A stretch of 64,000 nt of DNA from Apilactobacillus zhangqiuensis (GTDB taxonomy: Bacteria > Bacillota > Bacilli > Lactobacillales > Lactobacillaceae): positions 248,001 through 312,000 of the forward strand of contig NZ_BPLK01000003.1 of NCBI RefSeq assembly GCF_019656215.1, given 5' to 3'. Every line of letters starts with the position of its first letter. The first letter of the stretch is position 1. Shown here in pieces: positions 1 through 9,462 of the stretch. The notes beneath the pieces are model-generated. The model did no database searches. It was not told the DNA's origin and saw only the letters and a program-made list of their open reading frames with translations. The position numbers and the translations under genes are program-made.

Positions 1-106
1 CCGTACTTCCAAACATTGAAAACATGTGTTGTAGAGATAAACCTACCCAAAGCCAGAATCCTGGTTTATCATTTACATCTAAAATGGTGTCTGAATTTTT
101 ATTCAT
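1..106 (-). CDS. pyrP: Uracil permease (NCS2 family), N-terminal fragment
   Basis: Only the first 35 codons are inside the window; the gene runs off the left edge. The ATG at 106 follows a GGGGGA ribosome site. The peptide reads MNKNSD... then PGFWLWVGLSLQHMFSMFGS, the usual opening of UraA/PyrP nucleobase:proton symporters, where the first membrane helix carries the LSLQHxFxMFG signature. The upstream PyrR-type attenuator supports uracil rather than xanthine or another purine as substrate. Uptake of uracil would feed pyrimidine salvage. The substrate call is an inference from the leader and family; the family call is firm. Confidence 0.82.
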   Translation of the reverse strand, partial: MNKNSDTILDVNDKPGFWLWVGLSLQHMFSMFGST

Positions 107-129
107 AACCAATCCCCCTAAATGATTTC

Positions 130-235
130 AGAGCTTTAATCTAGCAAAAAAGGTCCATTCATCCCTAGACGAATAGACCTTCACAAATTTTTATTAAATT
201 CGCTAATCTTATCAGCCTCACGGGACTAAATTAAA
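130..235 (-). promoter_or_regulatory. PyrR-binding attenuator leader upstream of the uracil permease
   Basis: On the minus strand, AGTCCCGTGAGGCT (214-227) matches the PyrR-binding loop consensus ARUCCNGNGAGGYU. Downstream lies a strong hairpin, AGGTCTATTCGTC paired with GATGAATGGACCT (151-182), followed by a run of T, forming an intrinsic terminator about 45 bases before the permease ATG. This is the standard layout by which UMP-bound PyrR promotes termination. No pyrR gene is in the window. Confidence 0.85.
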
Positions 236-254
236 GACTCTATATTTTTAATCC

Positions 255-283
255 ATCATACTGATAATTTCTTATGAAGTCAA
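255..283 (-). promoter_or_regulatory. Promoter of the uracil permease
   Basis: Minus-strand TTGACT (278-283), a 17-base spacer and TATGAT (255-260) form a near-consensus vegetative promoter. The -35 box begins immediately after the lepA stop codon, so no lepA terminator fits between them. Transcription would start just ahead of the PyrR element. Confidence 0.75.
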
Positions 284-2122
284 TTACTTTTTATCGCTTT
301 CTTCTTCATCAGTTTGTAAAACAGCCATAAATGCGGCTTGTGGAATTTCCACCTTACCAACGGCCTTCATACGTTTCTTACCAGCTTTTTGTTTTTCTAG
401 TAGCTTCATTCTTCTAGTTCTGTCACCACCATATAGATGAGCGGTAACATCCTTACGGTAAGCCTTGATGTTAGTTCTTGCGATAACCTTAGCACCAATT
501 GCGGCTTGAACTGGAATTTCAAAGTTTTGACGTGGAATAATCTTCTTAAGTTTTTCAACAATTACTCGTGCACGACTAGCAGAAAATTGACGGTGAGAGA
601 TAAAGCTCAATGCATCGACCTTTTCACCGTTCAATAGGATATCAATCTTAACTAGATCAGATGGCTTGTAGTCCCCTAATTCGTAATCAAGTGATGCATA
701 TCCTCTGGTAGTTGATTTTAACTTATCGAAGAAATCAAAGATGATTTCTGACAATGGAATTGAGTACATAATGTTAACACGGTAATCATCGATGTATTCC
801 ATTGTTTCGAATTGACCACGACGTGATTGGCAAAGCTCCATCACGGCACCGACATAATCGTTAGGTACCATTACAGTTGCCTTTACATAAGGTTCTTCAA
901 CGGCCTTAATTTCAGATGCATCTGGCATTTCAGATGGGTTTTCAACATCTTTTCTTTGATCATCAGTAGTAAAGACGTGGTAAGTAACAGATGGAGCTGT
1001 AGTGATTAGATCTAGATTGAATTCTCTTTCTAGACGTTCTTGCACAACATCCATGTGTAGCATTCCTAAGAATCCACATCTAAAACCAAATCCAAGTGCT
1101 TGTGATGATTCTGGTTCGAATTCCAAAGCAGCATCATTTAGTTTCAATTTTTCAAGAGATTCTCTCAAATCACCGAACTTAGCATTGTCTGTTGGGTATA
1201 AACCAGAATATACCATTGGTTCCATTTCACGGTAACCTGGTAATGGTTCATCAGTTGGCTTGTCAGCATTAGTAACAGTATCACCAACACGAGTTTGATT
1301 AATATCCTTGATACTTGCTGTGATATAACCAACGTCTCCAGCCATTAAGTATTCTCTTTGAACTGGATGTGGTGAGTTCACCCCTACTTCAGTAACTTCG
1401 TATTCACTACCACTGTTCATTAGACGAATCTTGTCTCCTGGTTTAACAACTCCATCACTCAGACGAACACTTAAGACAACTCCACGATAATCATCGTAAA
1501 CAGAGTCGAATACAAGTGCCTTCAATGGTGCATCTAAATCACCCTGAGGAGCTGGTACTTCTTGTACGATTCGTTCTAATAAGTCTTCGATTCCGATTCC
1601 CTTCTTAGCACTTGCTAAGACGGCGTTTTCGGCATCAATACCAATGATATCTTCAACTTCTTTTTTAACCATGTCTGGTTGTGCAGAAGGTAAATCAATC
1701 TTATTAATTACAGGAACAATTTCCAAATCATCATCGATTGCCAAGTAAACGTTGGCTAAAGTTTGTGCTTCAACACCTTGAGCGGCATCGACAACTAAAA
1801 TGGCACCTTCACAGGCAGCCAAACTTCTTGATACTTCGTATGAGAAATCGACATGTCCTGGTGTATCGATAAGATGAAATTCATAGTCATGACCATCCTT
1901 AGAATGGTACTTTAGCTCCACTGCATTCAACTTAATTGTGATTCCACGTTCTCTCTCTAGTTCCATGTCATCCAATAATTGGTTTTGCATATCTCTTTTT
2001 GCGACAGTATCTGTCATTTCTAAGATTCGATCGGCTAAAGTAGATTTACCATGATCAATGTGAGCAACAATCGAAAAGTTACGAATGTATTTTTGATGTT
2101 CCTTCATTTTTGCTATGTCCAT
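284..2122 (-). CDS. lepA: Elongation factor 4 (LepA), back-translocating GTPase
   Basis: EF4/LepA is a ribosome-associated GTPase that helps translation under stress. The protein (612 aa) has the G1 motif AHIDHGKST near residue 25, DTPGH (G3), NKID (G4), then the EF-G-like domains and the LepA-specific C-terminal domain ([16 protein letters not shown] near the end), which separates it from EF-G and TypA. I chose the ATG at 2122 because AGTAGGA lies six bases upstream; an in-frame TTG at 2140 lacks a ribosome site. It follows dnaJ but is separated from it by a terminator, so it probably has its own promoter in 2123-2218. Confidence 0.96.
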   Translation of the reverse strand: MDIAKMKEHQKYIRNFSIVAHIDHGKSTLADRILEMTDTVAKRDMQNQLLDDMELERERGITIKLNAVELKYHSKDGHDYEFHLIDTPGHVDFSYEVSRSLAACEGAILVVDAAQGVEAQTLANVYLAIDDDLEIVPVINKIDLPSAQPDMVKKEVEDIIGIDAENAVLASAKKGIGIEDLLERIVQEVPAPQGDLDAPLKALVFDSVYDDYRGVVLSVRLSDGVVKPGDKIRLMNSGSEYEVTEVGVNSPHPVQREYLMAGDVGYITASIKDINQTRVGDTVTNADKPTDEPLPGYREMEPMVYSGLYPTDNAKFGDLRESLEKLKLNDAALEFEPESSQALGFGFRCGFLGMLHMDVVQERLEREFNLDLITTAPSVTYHVFTTDDQRKDVENPSEMPDASEIKAVEEPYVKATVMVPNDYVGAVMELCQSRRGQFETMEYIDDYRVNIMYSIPLSEIIFDFFDKLKSTTRGYASLDYELGDYKPSDLVKIDILLNGEKVDALSFISHRQFSASRARVIVEKLKKIIPRQNFEIPVQAAIGAKVIARTNIKAYRKDVTAHLYGGDRTRRMKLLEKQKAGKKRMKAVGKVEIPQAAFMAVLQTDEEESDKK

Positions 2123-2218
2123 GTTTATTCCTACTTTCAACGTAATTTATTAATACAATTATAACAACCAAAAAGACAATGCACAAACTAAATAATGTCG
2201 TAAAAATGCTTTTTGGTC

Positions 2219-2248
2219 ACAAAAAAAGAGTCGCTAATGCGACTCTTT
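2219..2248 (-). terminator. Intrinsic terminator of the hrcA-grpE-dnaK-dnaJ operon
   Basis: A 10-bp perfect stem (2225-2234 with 2239-2248, loop TAAT) is followed on the minus strand by a T run. It sits directly after the dnaJ stop codon. Confidence 0.88.
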
Positions 2249-2251
2249 AAT

Positions 2252-3409
2252 TTATTTTTTGCCATTCATAGCATCCTTCATCTTTTCGAAGAATCCACCA
2301 TTTTTATATTCTTCTTCACCAGATGCTTCAGCAAAAGCCTTTAGAGCTTGTTTTTGTTGCTTGTTCAAGTTCTTAGGAGTGACAATCTTAACAGTTACTA
2401 GTTCATCACCCTTAGCATTACTGTTAATCTTAGGCATTCCCTTACCTCTTAGTTTAAAGGTAGTGTTGGATTGAGTTCCAGCTGGGATCTTCATTTCAAC
2501 GTCACCGTAAACGGTCTTAACCTTAACGGTACTACCTAATGTAGCTTGAGTAAATGTGATATCTTGAGAGTAATGTAGGTTTGAACCATCACGTTCAAAT
2601 TCACGACTAGGCTTTACTCTAAACACGATAAACAAGTCACCATAAGGTCCACCGTTTTCACCGGCTTCACCTTGGCCTTGTAATCTCATTTGTTGTCCAT
2701 CGTCAACACCGGCAGGAATGTTTACTTCTACCTTGTGACTTTCGTGCATGTGACCTGAGCCACCACACTTTGGACACTTATCTTTAATCTCTTTACCAGT
2801 TCCACCACAAGTAGGACATGGATGTTGAGTTTGCATTTGACCCAATGGTGTATTTTGAACTGATGTAACGTAACCACTACCATTACATTCGTGACAAGTT
2901 TCTGGATGAGTTCCTGGCTTTGCACCTGAACCATCACAGGTATCACACTTAGCTTCTCGATCATATCTGATAGTAGTCTTCTTACCGAAAACAGCGTCTT
3001 CAAAATTAATTGTCATTTGGTATTGAAGATCACGACCCTTAACTGGAGCGTTAGGATCTCTTTGAGCACCTCTTGCTCCGCCACCGAAGAATTGACTAAA
3101 GATGTCGTCGAAACCGCCGCCACCGAAACCAGAGAATCCTCCAGCTCCGCCACCGAAGCCTCCGGCACCTCCGCCGAAACCACCGGCTGGACCGTCAGCT
3201 GAACCAAATTGATCGTAATTACGACGCTTTTGTTCATCACTTAGGACTTCGTAAGCTTCGTTAATTTCCTTAAACTTCTTTTCAGCACCGGGTTCTTTAT
3301 TGATATCAGGATGGTACTTTTTAGACATTTTACGGTAAGCATGTTTAATGTCATCTTCACTGGCGTCTTTTGATATACCAAGAATTGAATAGTAATCCTT
3401 ATCTGCCAT
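2252..3409 (-). CDS. dnaJ: Chaperone DnaJ (Hsp40)
   Basis: Co-chaperone that delivers unfolded clients to DnaK and stimulates its ATPase. The 385-aa protein shows the J domain with HPD (near residue 33), a glycine/phenylalanine-rich linker of GGFGGG-type repeats (about 75-110), four CxxCxGxG zinc-finger motifs ([32 protein letters not shown]) and the C-terminal client-binding domains. Length and order are those of a type I DnaJ. It is last in the heat-shock operon, 82 bases after dnaK, with a hairpin in the gap. Confidence 0.98.
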   Translation of the reverse strand: MADKDYYSILGISKDASEDDIKHAYRKMSKKYHPDINKEPGAEKKFKEINEAYEVLSDEQKRRNYDQFGSADGPAGGFGGGAGGFGGGAGGFSGFGGGGFDDIFSQFFGGGARGAQRDPNAPVKGRDLQYQMTINFEDAVFGKKTTIRYDREAKCDTCDGSGAKPGTHPETCHECNGSGYVTSVQNTPLGQMQTQHPCPTCGGTGKEIKDKCPKCGGSGHMHESHKVEVNIPAGVDDGQQMRLQGQGEAGENGGPYGDLFIVFRVKPSREFERDGSNLHYSQDITFTQATLGSTVKVKTVYGDVEMKIPAGTQSNTTFKLRGKGMPKINSNAKGDELVTVKIVTPKNLNKQQKQALKAFAEASGEEEYKNGGFFEKMKDAMNGKK

Positions 3410-3438
3410 TTTTATCCCCCATAACCTTCATTTTGAAA

Positions 3439-3478
3439 TAAAAGGCCAAAGCCCAACAAGTCAGACTTTGACCCTTTT
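3439..3478 (-). terminator. Hairpin between dnaK and dnaJ, possible partial terminator
   Basis: On the minus strand AAAGGGTCAAAG pairs with CTTTGGCCTTTT, with one or two wobbles and a 13-14 base loop, followed by a short T-rich stretch. It could reduce dnaJ expression relative to dnaK or act as an mRNA processing/stabilising hairpin. Confidence 0.55.
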
Positions 3479-3491
3479 TAAAGTAATCTAA

Positions 3492-5351
3492 TTACTTATT
3501 GTTTTTGTCATCATCGTGAACTTCGTGGAAATCGCCGTCAACAGTGTTGTCGTCGTTACCCTTGTTATCTGATGAATCGTTTGTGTTACCTTGTTGATCT
3601 GAACCTTGACCTTGTTGTTGTTGGTATAACTTAACAGCAAGTGCTTGAACTTGTTGACTCAAATCATCCTTCTTAGCCTTCATTTCGTCTAAGTTGTTGT
3701 CTTCTTTGGCCTTCTTCAATGCATCTTCAGCTTCTTTAGCCTTCTTGATTTCATCTTCAGAAACCTTACCTTCAACATCCTTTAGAGTCTTGTCAGTTTG
3801 GAAGATTAATTGATCTACTTCGTTCTTCAAATCAACTTCTTCTTTACGCTTCTTGTCTTGTTCTTCGTTCTTCTTAGCTTCGTCCATCATACGGTTAATT
3901 TCATCGTCTGATAAACCGTTTGAATCCTTGATGGTAATCTTTTGTTCCTTACCAGTACCTTTGTCCTTAGCAGAAACATTTACGATACCATTCTTATCGA
4001 TATCAAACTTAACTTCGATTTGAGGAACACCACGAGGTGCAGCTGGAATGTCAGTTAATTGGAATTGACCTAAAGTCTTATTGTCAGCTGCCATTGGACG
4101 TTCACCTTGTAGTACGTGAATGTCTACGGCTGGTTGGTTATCAGCAGCAGTTGAGAATACTTGTGACTTAGAAGTTGGAATAGTTGTGTTTCTATCGATT
4201 AACTTAGTGAACACACCACCCATAGTTTCAATACCTAATGATAGTGGAGTAACGTCAAGTAATACAACGTCCTTAACATCACCAGTTAAAACACCACCTT
4301 GAACAGCGGCACCTAAAGCAACGGCTTCATCAGGGTTGATTGAGTGGTTTGGTTCTTTACCAGTCCAGCTCTTAACAGCTTCTTGTACAGCTGGGATACG
4401 AGTTGAACCACCATTTAGGATAACTTCATCAATATCTGAAGTGCTTAGACCAGCATCCTTTAGAGCGTTGTCAAATGCAACCTTAGTCTTGTCAACTAAA
4501 TCAGAAGTTAATTCGTTAAACTTAGCACGTGATAGTGTTGTTTGTAAGTGAAGTGGACCATTTGCACCAGCTGAGATGAATGGAAGACTGATTTCAGTTT
4601 CAGAAACACCTGATAGATCCTTCTTAGCCTTTTCAGCAGCATCCTTTAGTCTTTGTAATGCCATCTTGTCTTGTGATAAGTCGATGCCATTTTCATCCTT
4701 AAATTGTTTTACTAGGTAGTCCATGATTCTCTTATCGAAATCATCCCCACCTAAGTGAGTATCACCATTAGTTGATAGTACTTGGAATACACCGTCACCT
4801 AATTCAAGAACGGAAACATCAAAAGTACCACCACCAAGGTCATATACAAGAACTTTTTCATCTTTGTCTTGTTTGTCTAGACCATAAGCTAATGATGCAG
4901 CAGTTGGTTCGTTGATGATACGTTTTACATCTAAACCAGCAATCTTACCAGCATCCTTAGTTGCTTGTCTTTGTGAGTCATTGAAGTAAGCAGGAACAGT
5001 AATAACTGCTTCGCTAACAGTGTCACCTAAGTAGTCTTCAGCAAAACTCTTGATGTATTGTAGAATCATTGCTGAAATTTGTTGTGGAGTGTACTTCTTA
5101 CCATCAACATCTACAGTGTAACCTTCTTCACCCATGTGACTCTTAATTGAAGCAATTGTGTTTGGGTTAGTGATCATTTGACGCTTAGCAACTTCACCAA
5201 CTTGTGGTTCACCATCTTTAAATGCAACAACAGATGGAGTTGTACGTGAACCTTCTGGGTTAGTAATGATTTTTGGTTCTTTACCTTCAAGAACAGCAAC
5301 AGCTGAGTTAGTAGTACCTAAATCGATACCAATAATTTTATTACTTGCCAT
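3492..5351 (-). CDS. dnaK: Chaperone DnaK (Hsp70)
   Basis: Main Hsp70 chaperone: ATP-driven binding of exposed hydrophobic segments with DnaJ and GrpE. The 619-aa protein begins [20 protein letters not shown] (phosphate-1 motif), carries [12 protein letters not shown] and the adenosine motif [10 protein letters not shown], the linker [15 protein letters not shown], the substrate-binding domain, and a low-complexity Q/D/N-rich tail ending near [13 protein letters not shown] follows an AAGGAG site. Third gene of the HrcA-controlled operon. Confidence 0.98.
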   Translation of the reverse strand: MASNKIIGIDLGTTNSAVAVLEGKEPKIITNPEGSRTTPSVVAFKDGEPQVGEVAKRQMITNPNTIASIKSHMGEEGYTVDVDGKKYTPQQISAMILQYIKSFAEDYLGDTVSEAVITVPAYFNDSQRQATKDAGKIAGLDVKRIINEPTAASLAYGLDKQDKDEKVLVYDLGGGTFDVSVLELGDGVFQVLSTNGDTHLGGDDFDKRIMDYLVKQFKDENGIDLSQDKMALQRLKDAAEKAKKDLSGVSETEISLPFISAGANGPLHLQTTLSRAKFNELTSDLVDKTKVAFDNALKDAGLSTSDIDEVILNGGSTRIPAVQEAVKSWTGKEPNHSINPDEAVALGAAVQGGVLTGDVKDVVLLDVTPLSLGIETMGGVFTKLIDRNTTIPTSKSQVFSTAADNQPAVDIHVLQGERPMAADNKTLGQFQLTDIPAAPRGVPQIEVKFDIDKNGIVNVSAKDKGTGKEQKITIKDSNGLSDDEINRMMDEAKKNEEQDKKRKEEVDLKNEVDQLIFQTDKTLKDVEGKVSEDEIKKAKEAEDALKKAKEDNNLDEMKAKKDDLSQQVQALAVKLYQQQQGQGSDQQGNTNDSSDNKGNDDNTVDGDFHEVHDDDKNNK

Positions 5352-5377
5352 AATTTATTATCTCCTTGATTATTTTT

Positions 5378-5950
5378 TTATTGAGCAACTACAACCATGC
5401 ATGGTCGAATAACACGATCAGCTAATTTGTAGCCTTTTTGTAAGATTTCAACAACAGTATCTGCTGGATGATCGTCATCAGCAGGAACTGTTTGAACCGC
5501 TTGACACTCGCTTGGGTCAAATGGCTTGTTTAGGGCATCAATTTCTTCAATGCCATTTTCAGATAATGCTTTGTTGAAATGCTTTAAAACAAGTTCAACA
5601 CCTTGTTTTAATTGCTTTCCACTGTCATCTGAAACTTCAACACTCAAAGCACGTTCCAAGTTATCCATTGCAGGTAAGATACTAGTTGCTAGTTTTTGAC
5701 CATCATACTTGTAGATATCTGCACGTTCACGCTTGAATCGTGTTTGCATGTTTTGCATTTCTGCTTCAGCACGAAGATACTTGTCAGAGAAATCTTCAAC
5801 TTGTTGTTGAAGTTCTTCAACTTGTTTTTCTAATGAATCCTTTTTATCTTTCTTAGCGTCCTTCTTTTTGTCGGCGCCTTTGTCCTTAGCAGCTTCTTTC
5901 TTAGAAGTTGCCTTTTCTAGGTCTTTTTCATCATCCTTCTTGCTAGCCAA
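5378..5950 (-). CDS. grpE: Nucleotide exchange factor GrpE
   Basis: GrpE releases ADP from DnaK. The 190-aa protein has a highly charged Lys/Asp/Glu N-terminal extension (about residues 1-45), a long coiled coil (EEFxxKYLRAEAEMQN-type region) and the C-terminal beta domain ending GYKLADRVIRPCMVVVAQ, which contains the family signature. The ATG is preceded by AAAGGAGG. It lies 14 bases after hrcA and 26 bases before dnaK, so it is co-transcribed. Confidence 0.97.
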   Translation of the reverse strand: MASKKDDEKDLEKATSKKEAAKDKGADKKKDAKKDKKDSLEKQVEELQQQVEDFSDKYLRAEAEMQNMQTRFKRERADIYKYDGQKLATSILPAMDNLERALSVEVSDDSGKQLKQGVELVLKHFNKALSENGIEEIDALNKPFDPSECQAVQTVPADDDHPADTVVEILQKGYKLADRVIRPCMVVVAQ

Positions 5951-5964
5951 ATGAATGCCTCCTT

Positions 5965-7005
5965 TTACTGATTATATTTATCATAATAATTTCTCAGTTT
6001 CTTTGATAATTCATTTCTAAATCCATCAACGATTCCAATTACTCTCGAATATGGCATCCTAGTTGGACCTAGAACGGCGATAACACCCTTTCCATATGGT
6101 CCAACATCATAAGAGCCCGTAATAATACTGTAATCCTTTAATAGATCATTGCTTAATTCCGGTCCAATTTGAACGGAAATAGAATTATCAGAACTCTTGA
6201 TGAACTTCGCAGCATCATCAGTATCATTTAACAATGAGTAAATTGGCTTTAGATAACTGATGTCATTATTATCAGTAAAACTCAATAGATTCAATTCACC
6301 ACCGATATAAAACTGATTAGTAGAAGCTTGCATCAAAACATCATCAAGAGTTTGAACTAAGTTTTCAGGGTTCTTAACGTACTTAAGAATCTCGGGTACG
6401 ATTTCAGTCTTTAACTTAGTAATAACTTCGTCTAAAGGCTTCCCTGCTAACTTATCGTTTATCATTCTGACAACGGCATCTAACTTATCACCGCCCAGTT
6501 CCCCGTCAATATGGAAAACTTGGTTAACGACTTCACCATTATCGGTGATTAAAATCGCCATCACCTTGTGATTGCCTAGCGGAACTAAACGAAAGCTCCC
6601 CAACACGGGAGTTGTTTCTTGTTCTGGCTTTAAAGTCAACGCGGTGTAATTTGTTAAATTAGATAGGATGTCAGCTGATTGTTGAACGATTTCATCAATT
6701 TGTCTAAACCTTCCTGATAATGAATTTTGAATGATCATCATATCATTGTTATCAATTGGATTTGGATTTAACAAGTTATCAACATAGTAGCGATAACCAT
6801 CGATTGATGGGACTCGTCCCGATGAAGAATGATTCTTGGTAATTAGACCAATTTCTTCTAGAAATGCCATTTCATTTCTTACGGTTGCTGAACTGACATG
6901 TATTGGTAATTGACTGGATAATGCCTTTGAACCAACAGGAACACCTGATTTTGTGTAATCATTAACAATGATTTTCAAAATCATTTTTTCTCTTTCAGTA
7001 AGCAT
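5965..7005 (-). CDS. hrcA: Heat-shock repressor HrcA
   Basis: HrcA represses class I heat-shock genes by binding CIRCE and depends on the GroE chaperonin for activity. The 346-aa protein begins MLTEREKMILKIIVNDYTKS, the winged-helix domain with SSATVRNEM recognition helix, followed by the GAF-like dimerisation domain and the HrcA C-terminal region (VIAVLGPTRMPYSRVIGIVD). ATG follows GGAGTGATC. First gene of the operon and autoregulated through the CIRCE just upstream. Confidence 0.97.
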   Translation of the reverse strand: MLTEREKMILKIIVNDYTKSGVPVGSKALSSQLPIHVSSATVRNEMAFLEEIGLITKNHSSSGRVPSIDGYRYYVDNLLNPNPIDNNDMMIIQNSLSGRFRQIDEIVQQSADILSNLTNYTALTLKPEQETTPVLGSFRLVPLGNHKVMAILITDNGEVVNQVFHIDGELGGDKLDAVVRMINDKLAGKPLDEVITKLKTEIVPEILKYVKNPENLVQTLDDVLMQASTNQFYIGGELNLLSFTDNNDISYLKPIYSLLNDTDDAAKFIKSSDNSISVQIGPELSNDLLKDYSIITGSYDVGPYGKGVIAVLGPTRMPYSRVIGIVDGFRNELSKKLRNYYDKYNQ

Positions 7006-7034
7006 ACCCGATCACTCCTTATCGATTAGCACAT

Positions 7035-7061
7035 TTAGCAGTCATATGCGTTAAGTGCTAA
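7035..7061 (-). promoter_or_regulatory. CIRCE operator of hrcA-grpE-dnaK-dnaJ
   Basis: Read on the plus strand, TTAGCAGTC, nine bases, AAGTGCTAA: a 9-9-9 arrangement matching the CIRCE consensus TTAGCACTC-N9-GAGTGCTAA with two mismatches, one per half. A further left half-site TTAGCAC sits at 7026-7032. It lies between the promoter -10 and the hrcA ribosome site, the expected place for HrcA repression. Confidence 0.9.
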
Positions 7062-7072
7062 CCACAGTTATT

Positions 7073-7101
7073 AATTTACCAAAGCAATCTATATAAGTCA
7101 A
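7073..7101 (-). promoter_or_regulatory. Promoter of the hrcA operon
   Basis: Minus-strand TTGACT (7096-7101), 17-base spacer, TAAATT (7073-7078). The CIRCE element begins about 11 bases downstream of the -10 box, so repressor binding would overlap the start of transcription. Confidence 0.7.
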
Positions 7102-7109
7102 GAAAAAGA

Positions 7110-8048
7110 CTAGTTATTTTCGAAATATTGACGGGTAAAATCTTCGTCAGATTGAAGCTGCTTAATTAGCTTATCAATACCTTCAAACTTCACTTCTCCA
7201 CGAATACGGTATAGCCAATCTACCCTTAATACTTCACCATAAATATTATCGTTAAAGTCTAAAATGTTAATTTCTACGGTGATTGGGTTCTTATCACCAA
7301 AAGTAACGTTTCTCCCAATTGATGCCATCCCATGATACTTTCGATCACCGATAAATACGTCAACCACGTAAACACCAATCGTTGGTAGCCATTGTAGTTC
7401 GTTGTGTTCGATGTTTGCAGTTGGATAGCCTAACTCACGACCACGAGCAAATCCATGGACAACGGTTCCACAAGTTTGAAATGGTCTGCCCATCAAATGT
7501 TTCACTGTTTGAATGTGGCCTTCATCTAGGTTCTTTCTAATTCTAGTGGAGCTAATTTTTTCCAATTCATAATCTGCTAAATCAACTGAAACAACGTCAA
7601 ATCTGCCCTTTGCATAACCGGGTAATAATTCCATTGTTGCATCCTTAGCTCCATAGGTGTGATCTGTTCCTGCTACAACAGTATCCGCATTAAATCTAAC
7701 TAAATAGTTATCCACAAACTCTTGTGGTGTTTGATTTTGAAAACTAAAACTATAGTTAACGACAAAAACCTTATTTACACCCAATGATTCAAGCATTTCA
7801 TTCTTACCATCTGGCATAATGATGTTTCTTCTATCATGTGGTGATAATTGTTTATATACCACAGCTGGCTTATGGTCATAAGTTAATACTGCCAACGGTA
7901 GGTTCTTTTTCATAGCAATATCACGCGCTTTTTCCAATACCTTTTGATGACCCAAATGAATTCCATCAAAATAGCCCATTGCTAAAACAATTTTTTCTGA
8001 TTGATGAAAATCAGAGCTCAATGGATGATGTAATTTAATTATTTCCAT
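7110..8048 (-). CDS. ribF: Bifunctional riboflavin kinase / FAD synthetase RibF
   Basis: Converts riboflavin to FMN and then FAD. The 312-aa protein has the N-terminal adenylyltransferase domain with GYFDGIHLGHQ (near 27) and a SSTRIR motif, and the C-terminal riboflavin-kinase domain with RELGYPTANI and VYVVDV. Length is typical. It lies 17 bases after truB, the usual lactobacillar pairing. No FMN riboswitch is visible upstream, as expected for ribF outside biosynthetic operons. Confidence 0.97.
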   Translation of the reverse strand: MEIIKLHHPLSSDFHQSEKIVLAMGYFDGIHLGHQKVLEKARDIAMKKNLPLAVLTYDHKPAVVYKQLSPHDRRNIIMPDGKNEMLESLGVNKVFVVNYSFSFQNQTPQEFVDNYLVRFNADTVVAGTDHTYGAKDATMELLPGYAKGRFDVVSVDLADYELEKISSTRIRKNLDEGHIQTVKHLMGRPFQTCGTVVHGFARGRELGYPTANIEHNELQWLPTIGVYVVDVFIGDRKYHGMASIGRNVTFGDKNPITVEINILDFNDNIYGEVLRVDWLYRIRGEVKFEGIDKLIKQLQSDEDFTRQYFENN

Positions 8049-8065
8049 AATTTCATGCCTTTCAA

Positions 8066-8977
8066 TTATTGATTGCTAAACATTTTTTCTGGTTTGTAAA
8101 TTTGTTTATTTTCGTCAAAGAAGTACAAAGCCTTAACTTCATTGTTAAACGTTAACACACATTTTTCGTCATTTATACCTAAAGCATTTGAATCTAAAAA
8201 ACCACCATTTTGAACAATCTTCCACTGGCTTTCATTTAATTCTATGTGCTTAAAATCTATCAATGCGTAATCAATTGATTTAACGATATCATCGATAGTG
8301 CCATTTTCTACAGCTGATTTTACGTCGCTAATCTTAAAAGTATCTTCAATTGTAAAACCACCACTCTTAATTCTAGTTAAACTAGACATTACCGCTGGCA
8401 TATCAATCTTTTTTCCAAAGTCGACAGCAAGGGTTCTCACGTAGGTTCCCTTACCGCAGCCAACTTCAAAGTAGATAGTTTGTTGTTTCTTATCTTCATC
8501 GTAAATACTGTCTTTAATTTGTTTAAAGTAATGAATTTGAACGTGGCGCTCTGGACGTTCTACTTCCTCCCCGTTTCTAGCGTATTCATATAGCCTCTTA
8601 CCATTCACTTTAACCGCTGAATACATTGGTGGGATTTGAATTAAGTCCTCAGAAACAAAACTATTAAGTAATTTATCAATTTCGTCATTTGTTAATGGTT
8701 TTTCAAGTGGCTTAGTACTAACTACTTCACCATCTAAATCTTCGGTAGTGGTATTAAAACCTAAAGTAATACTACCTTGATATACCTTCCCTGAGTTCAT
8801 TAGGTATTCAACTAACTTGGTTCCCTTACCAAGACAAATTGGTAAAACTCCTTCTACGTTTGGATCTAGTGTTCCGCTATGCCCTATTCGTTTCATTTTT
8901 AAAATACCTCGTAATTGACTAACGCAAGCAAAACTGGTCATCCCTTTTTCTTTATATAATGGAATAATTCCGTCCAT
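8066..8977 (-). CDS. truB: tRNA pseudouridine(55) synthase TruB
   Basis: Makes pseudouridine 55 in the T-loop of tRNAs. The protein begins MDGIIPLYKEKGMTSFACV and has the catalytic-Asp motif GHSGTLDPNVEGVLP (catalytic D near 38), then YxAVKVNGKRLYEYAR and the RTLAVDFGK block. 303 aa, normal length. ATG follows GAGGAG. It is separated from rbfA by a terminator, so it starts a new transcript with ribF. Confidence 0.96.
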   Translation of the reverse strand: MDGIIPLYKEKGMTSFACVSQLRGILKMKRIGHSGTLDPNVEGVLPICLGKGTKLVEYLMNSGKVYQGSITLGFNTTTEDLDGEVVSTKPLEKPLTNDEIDKLLNSFVSEDLIQIPPMYSAVKVNGKRLYEYARNGEEVERPERHVQIHYFKQIKDSIYDEDKKQQTIYFEVGCGKGTYVRTLAVDFGKKIDMPAVMSSLTRIKSGGFTIEDTFKISDVKSAVENGTIDDIVKSIDYALIDFKHIELNESQWKIVQNGGFLDSNALGINDEKCVLTFNNEVKALYFFDENKQIYKPEKMFSNQ

Positions 8978-9053
8978 ATTACACGACTCCTCAGATGTTA
9001 TTTATACCTTAAATTATATCATAGACGATTTTATTCACTAAATTAGAACAAAC

Positions 9054-9092
9054 AAAAAAAGAACCCATAACATTAGTTACGGATTCTTTTTT
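9054..9092 (-). terminator. Terminator of the rimP-nusA-infB-rbfA operon
   Basis: Minus-strand GAATCCGTAAC pairs with GTTATGGGTTC (loop about four bases), flanked by A and T runs. Placed immediately after the rbfA stop codon. Confidence 0.88.
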
Positions 9093-9094
9093 GA

Positions 9095-9448
9095 TTAATG
9101 ATCTTCTTGTTTTAATTTGTTAATTAATTGATCAATCTTACTTCCATATTGAATTGATTCATCCAATTTGAATGTTAATTCGGGTGTACGGTAGATGCTC
9201 AAACGAGAACCTAATTCACCTCTGATTAATGAAGTTGCCTTATCCAAACCTTTTTGGGTAGTTTCTTCATCATTATCGTTATCAGATAAAATGCTGTAGT
9301 AAATAGTAGCTTGTTGTAAGTCACCAGTTACGTCAACGCCTGTAATAGTTACACCTTGAACTCGTGGATCTCTCACACGCTTTAATAAGATGTCATTAAC
9401 TTCTTTTTGAATTTCTTGTTCTAATCTTCCAACTCTGTATTGAGCCAT
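9095..9448 (-). CDS. rbfA: 30S ribosome-binding factor RbfA
   Basis: Small KH-fold factor needed for late 30S maturation and 16S 5'-end processing. 117 aa, starting MAQYRVGRLEQEIQKEVNDIL, with RVQGVTITGVDVTGDLQQATIYYS and LTFKLDESIQYGSKID, the conserved blocks of the family. ATG follows AAAGGAGTG. It is 14 bases after infB and ends the operon. Confidence 0.96.
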   Translation of the reverse strand: MAQYRVGRLEQEIQKEVNDILLKRVRDPRVQGVTITGVDVTGDLQQATIYYSILSDNDNDEETTQKGLDKATSLIRGELGSRLSIYRTPELTFKLDESIQYGSKIDQLINKLKQEDH

Positions 9449-9462
9449 ATCAATTCACTCCT

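Noticed and set aside
3013-3240. Repetitive Ser/Val/Glu-rich ORFs on both strands inside dnaJ
   Set aside because: Artefacts of the glycine/phenylalanine-rich repeat of DnaJ read in other frames.
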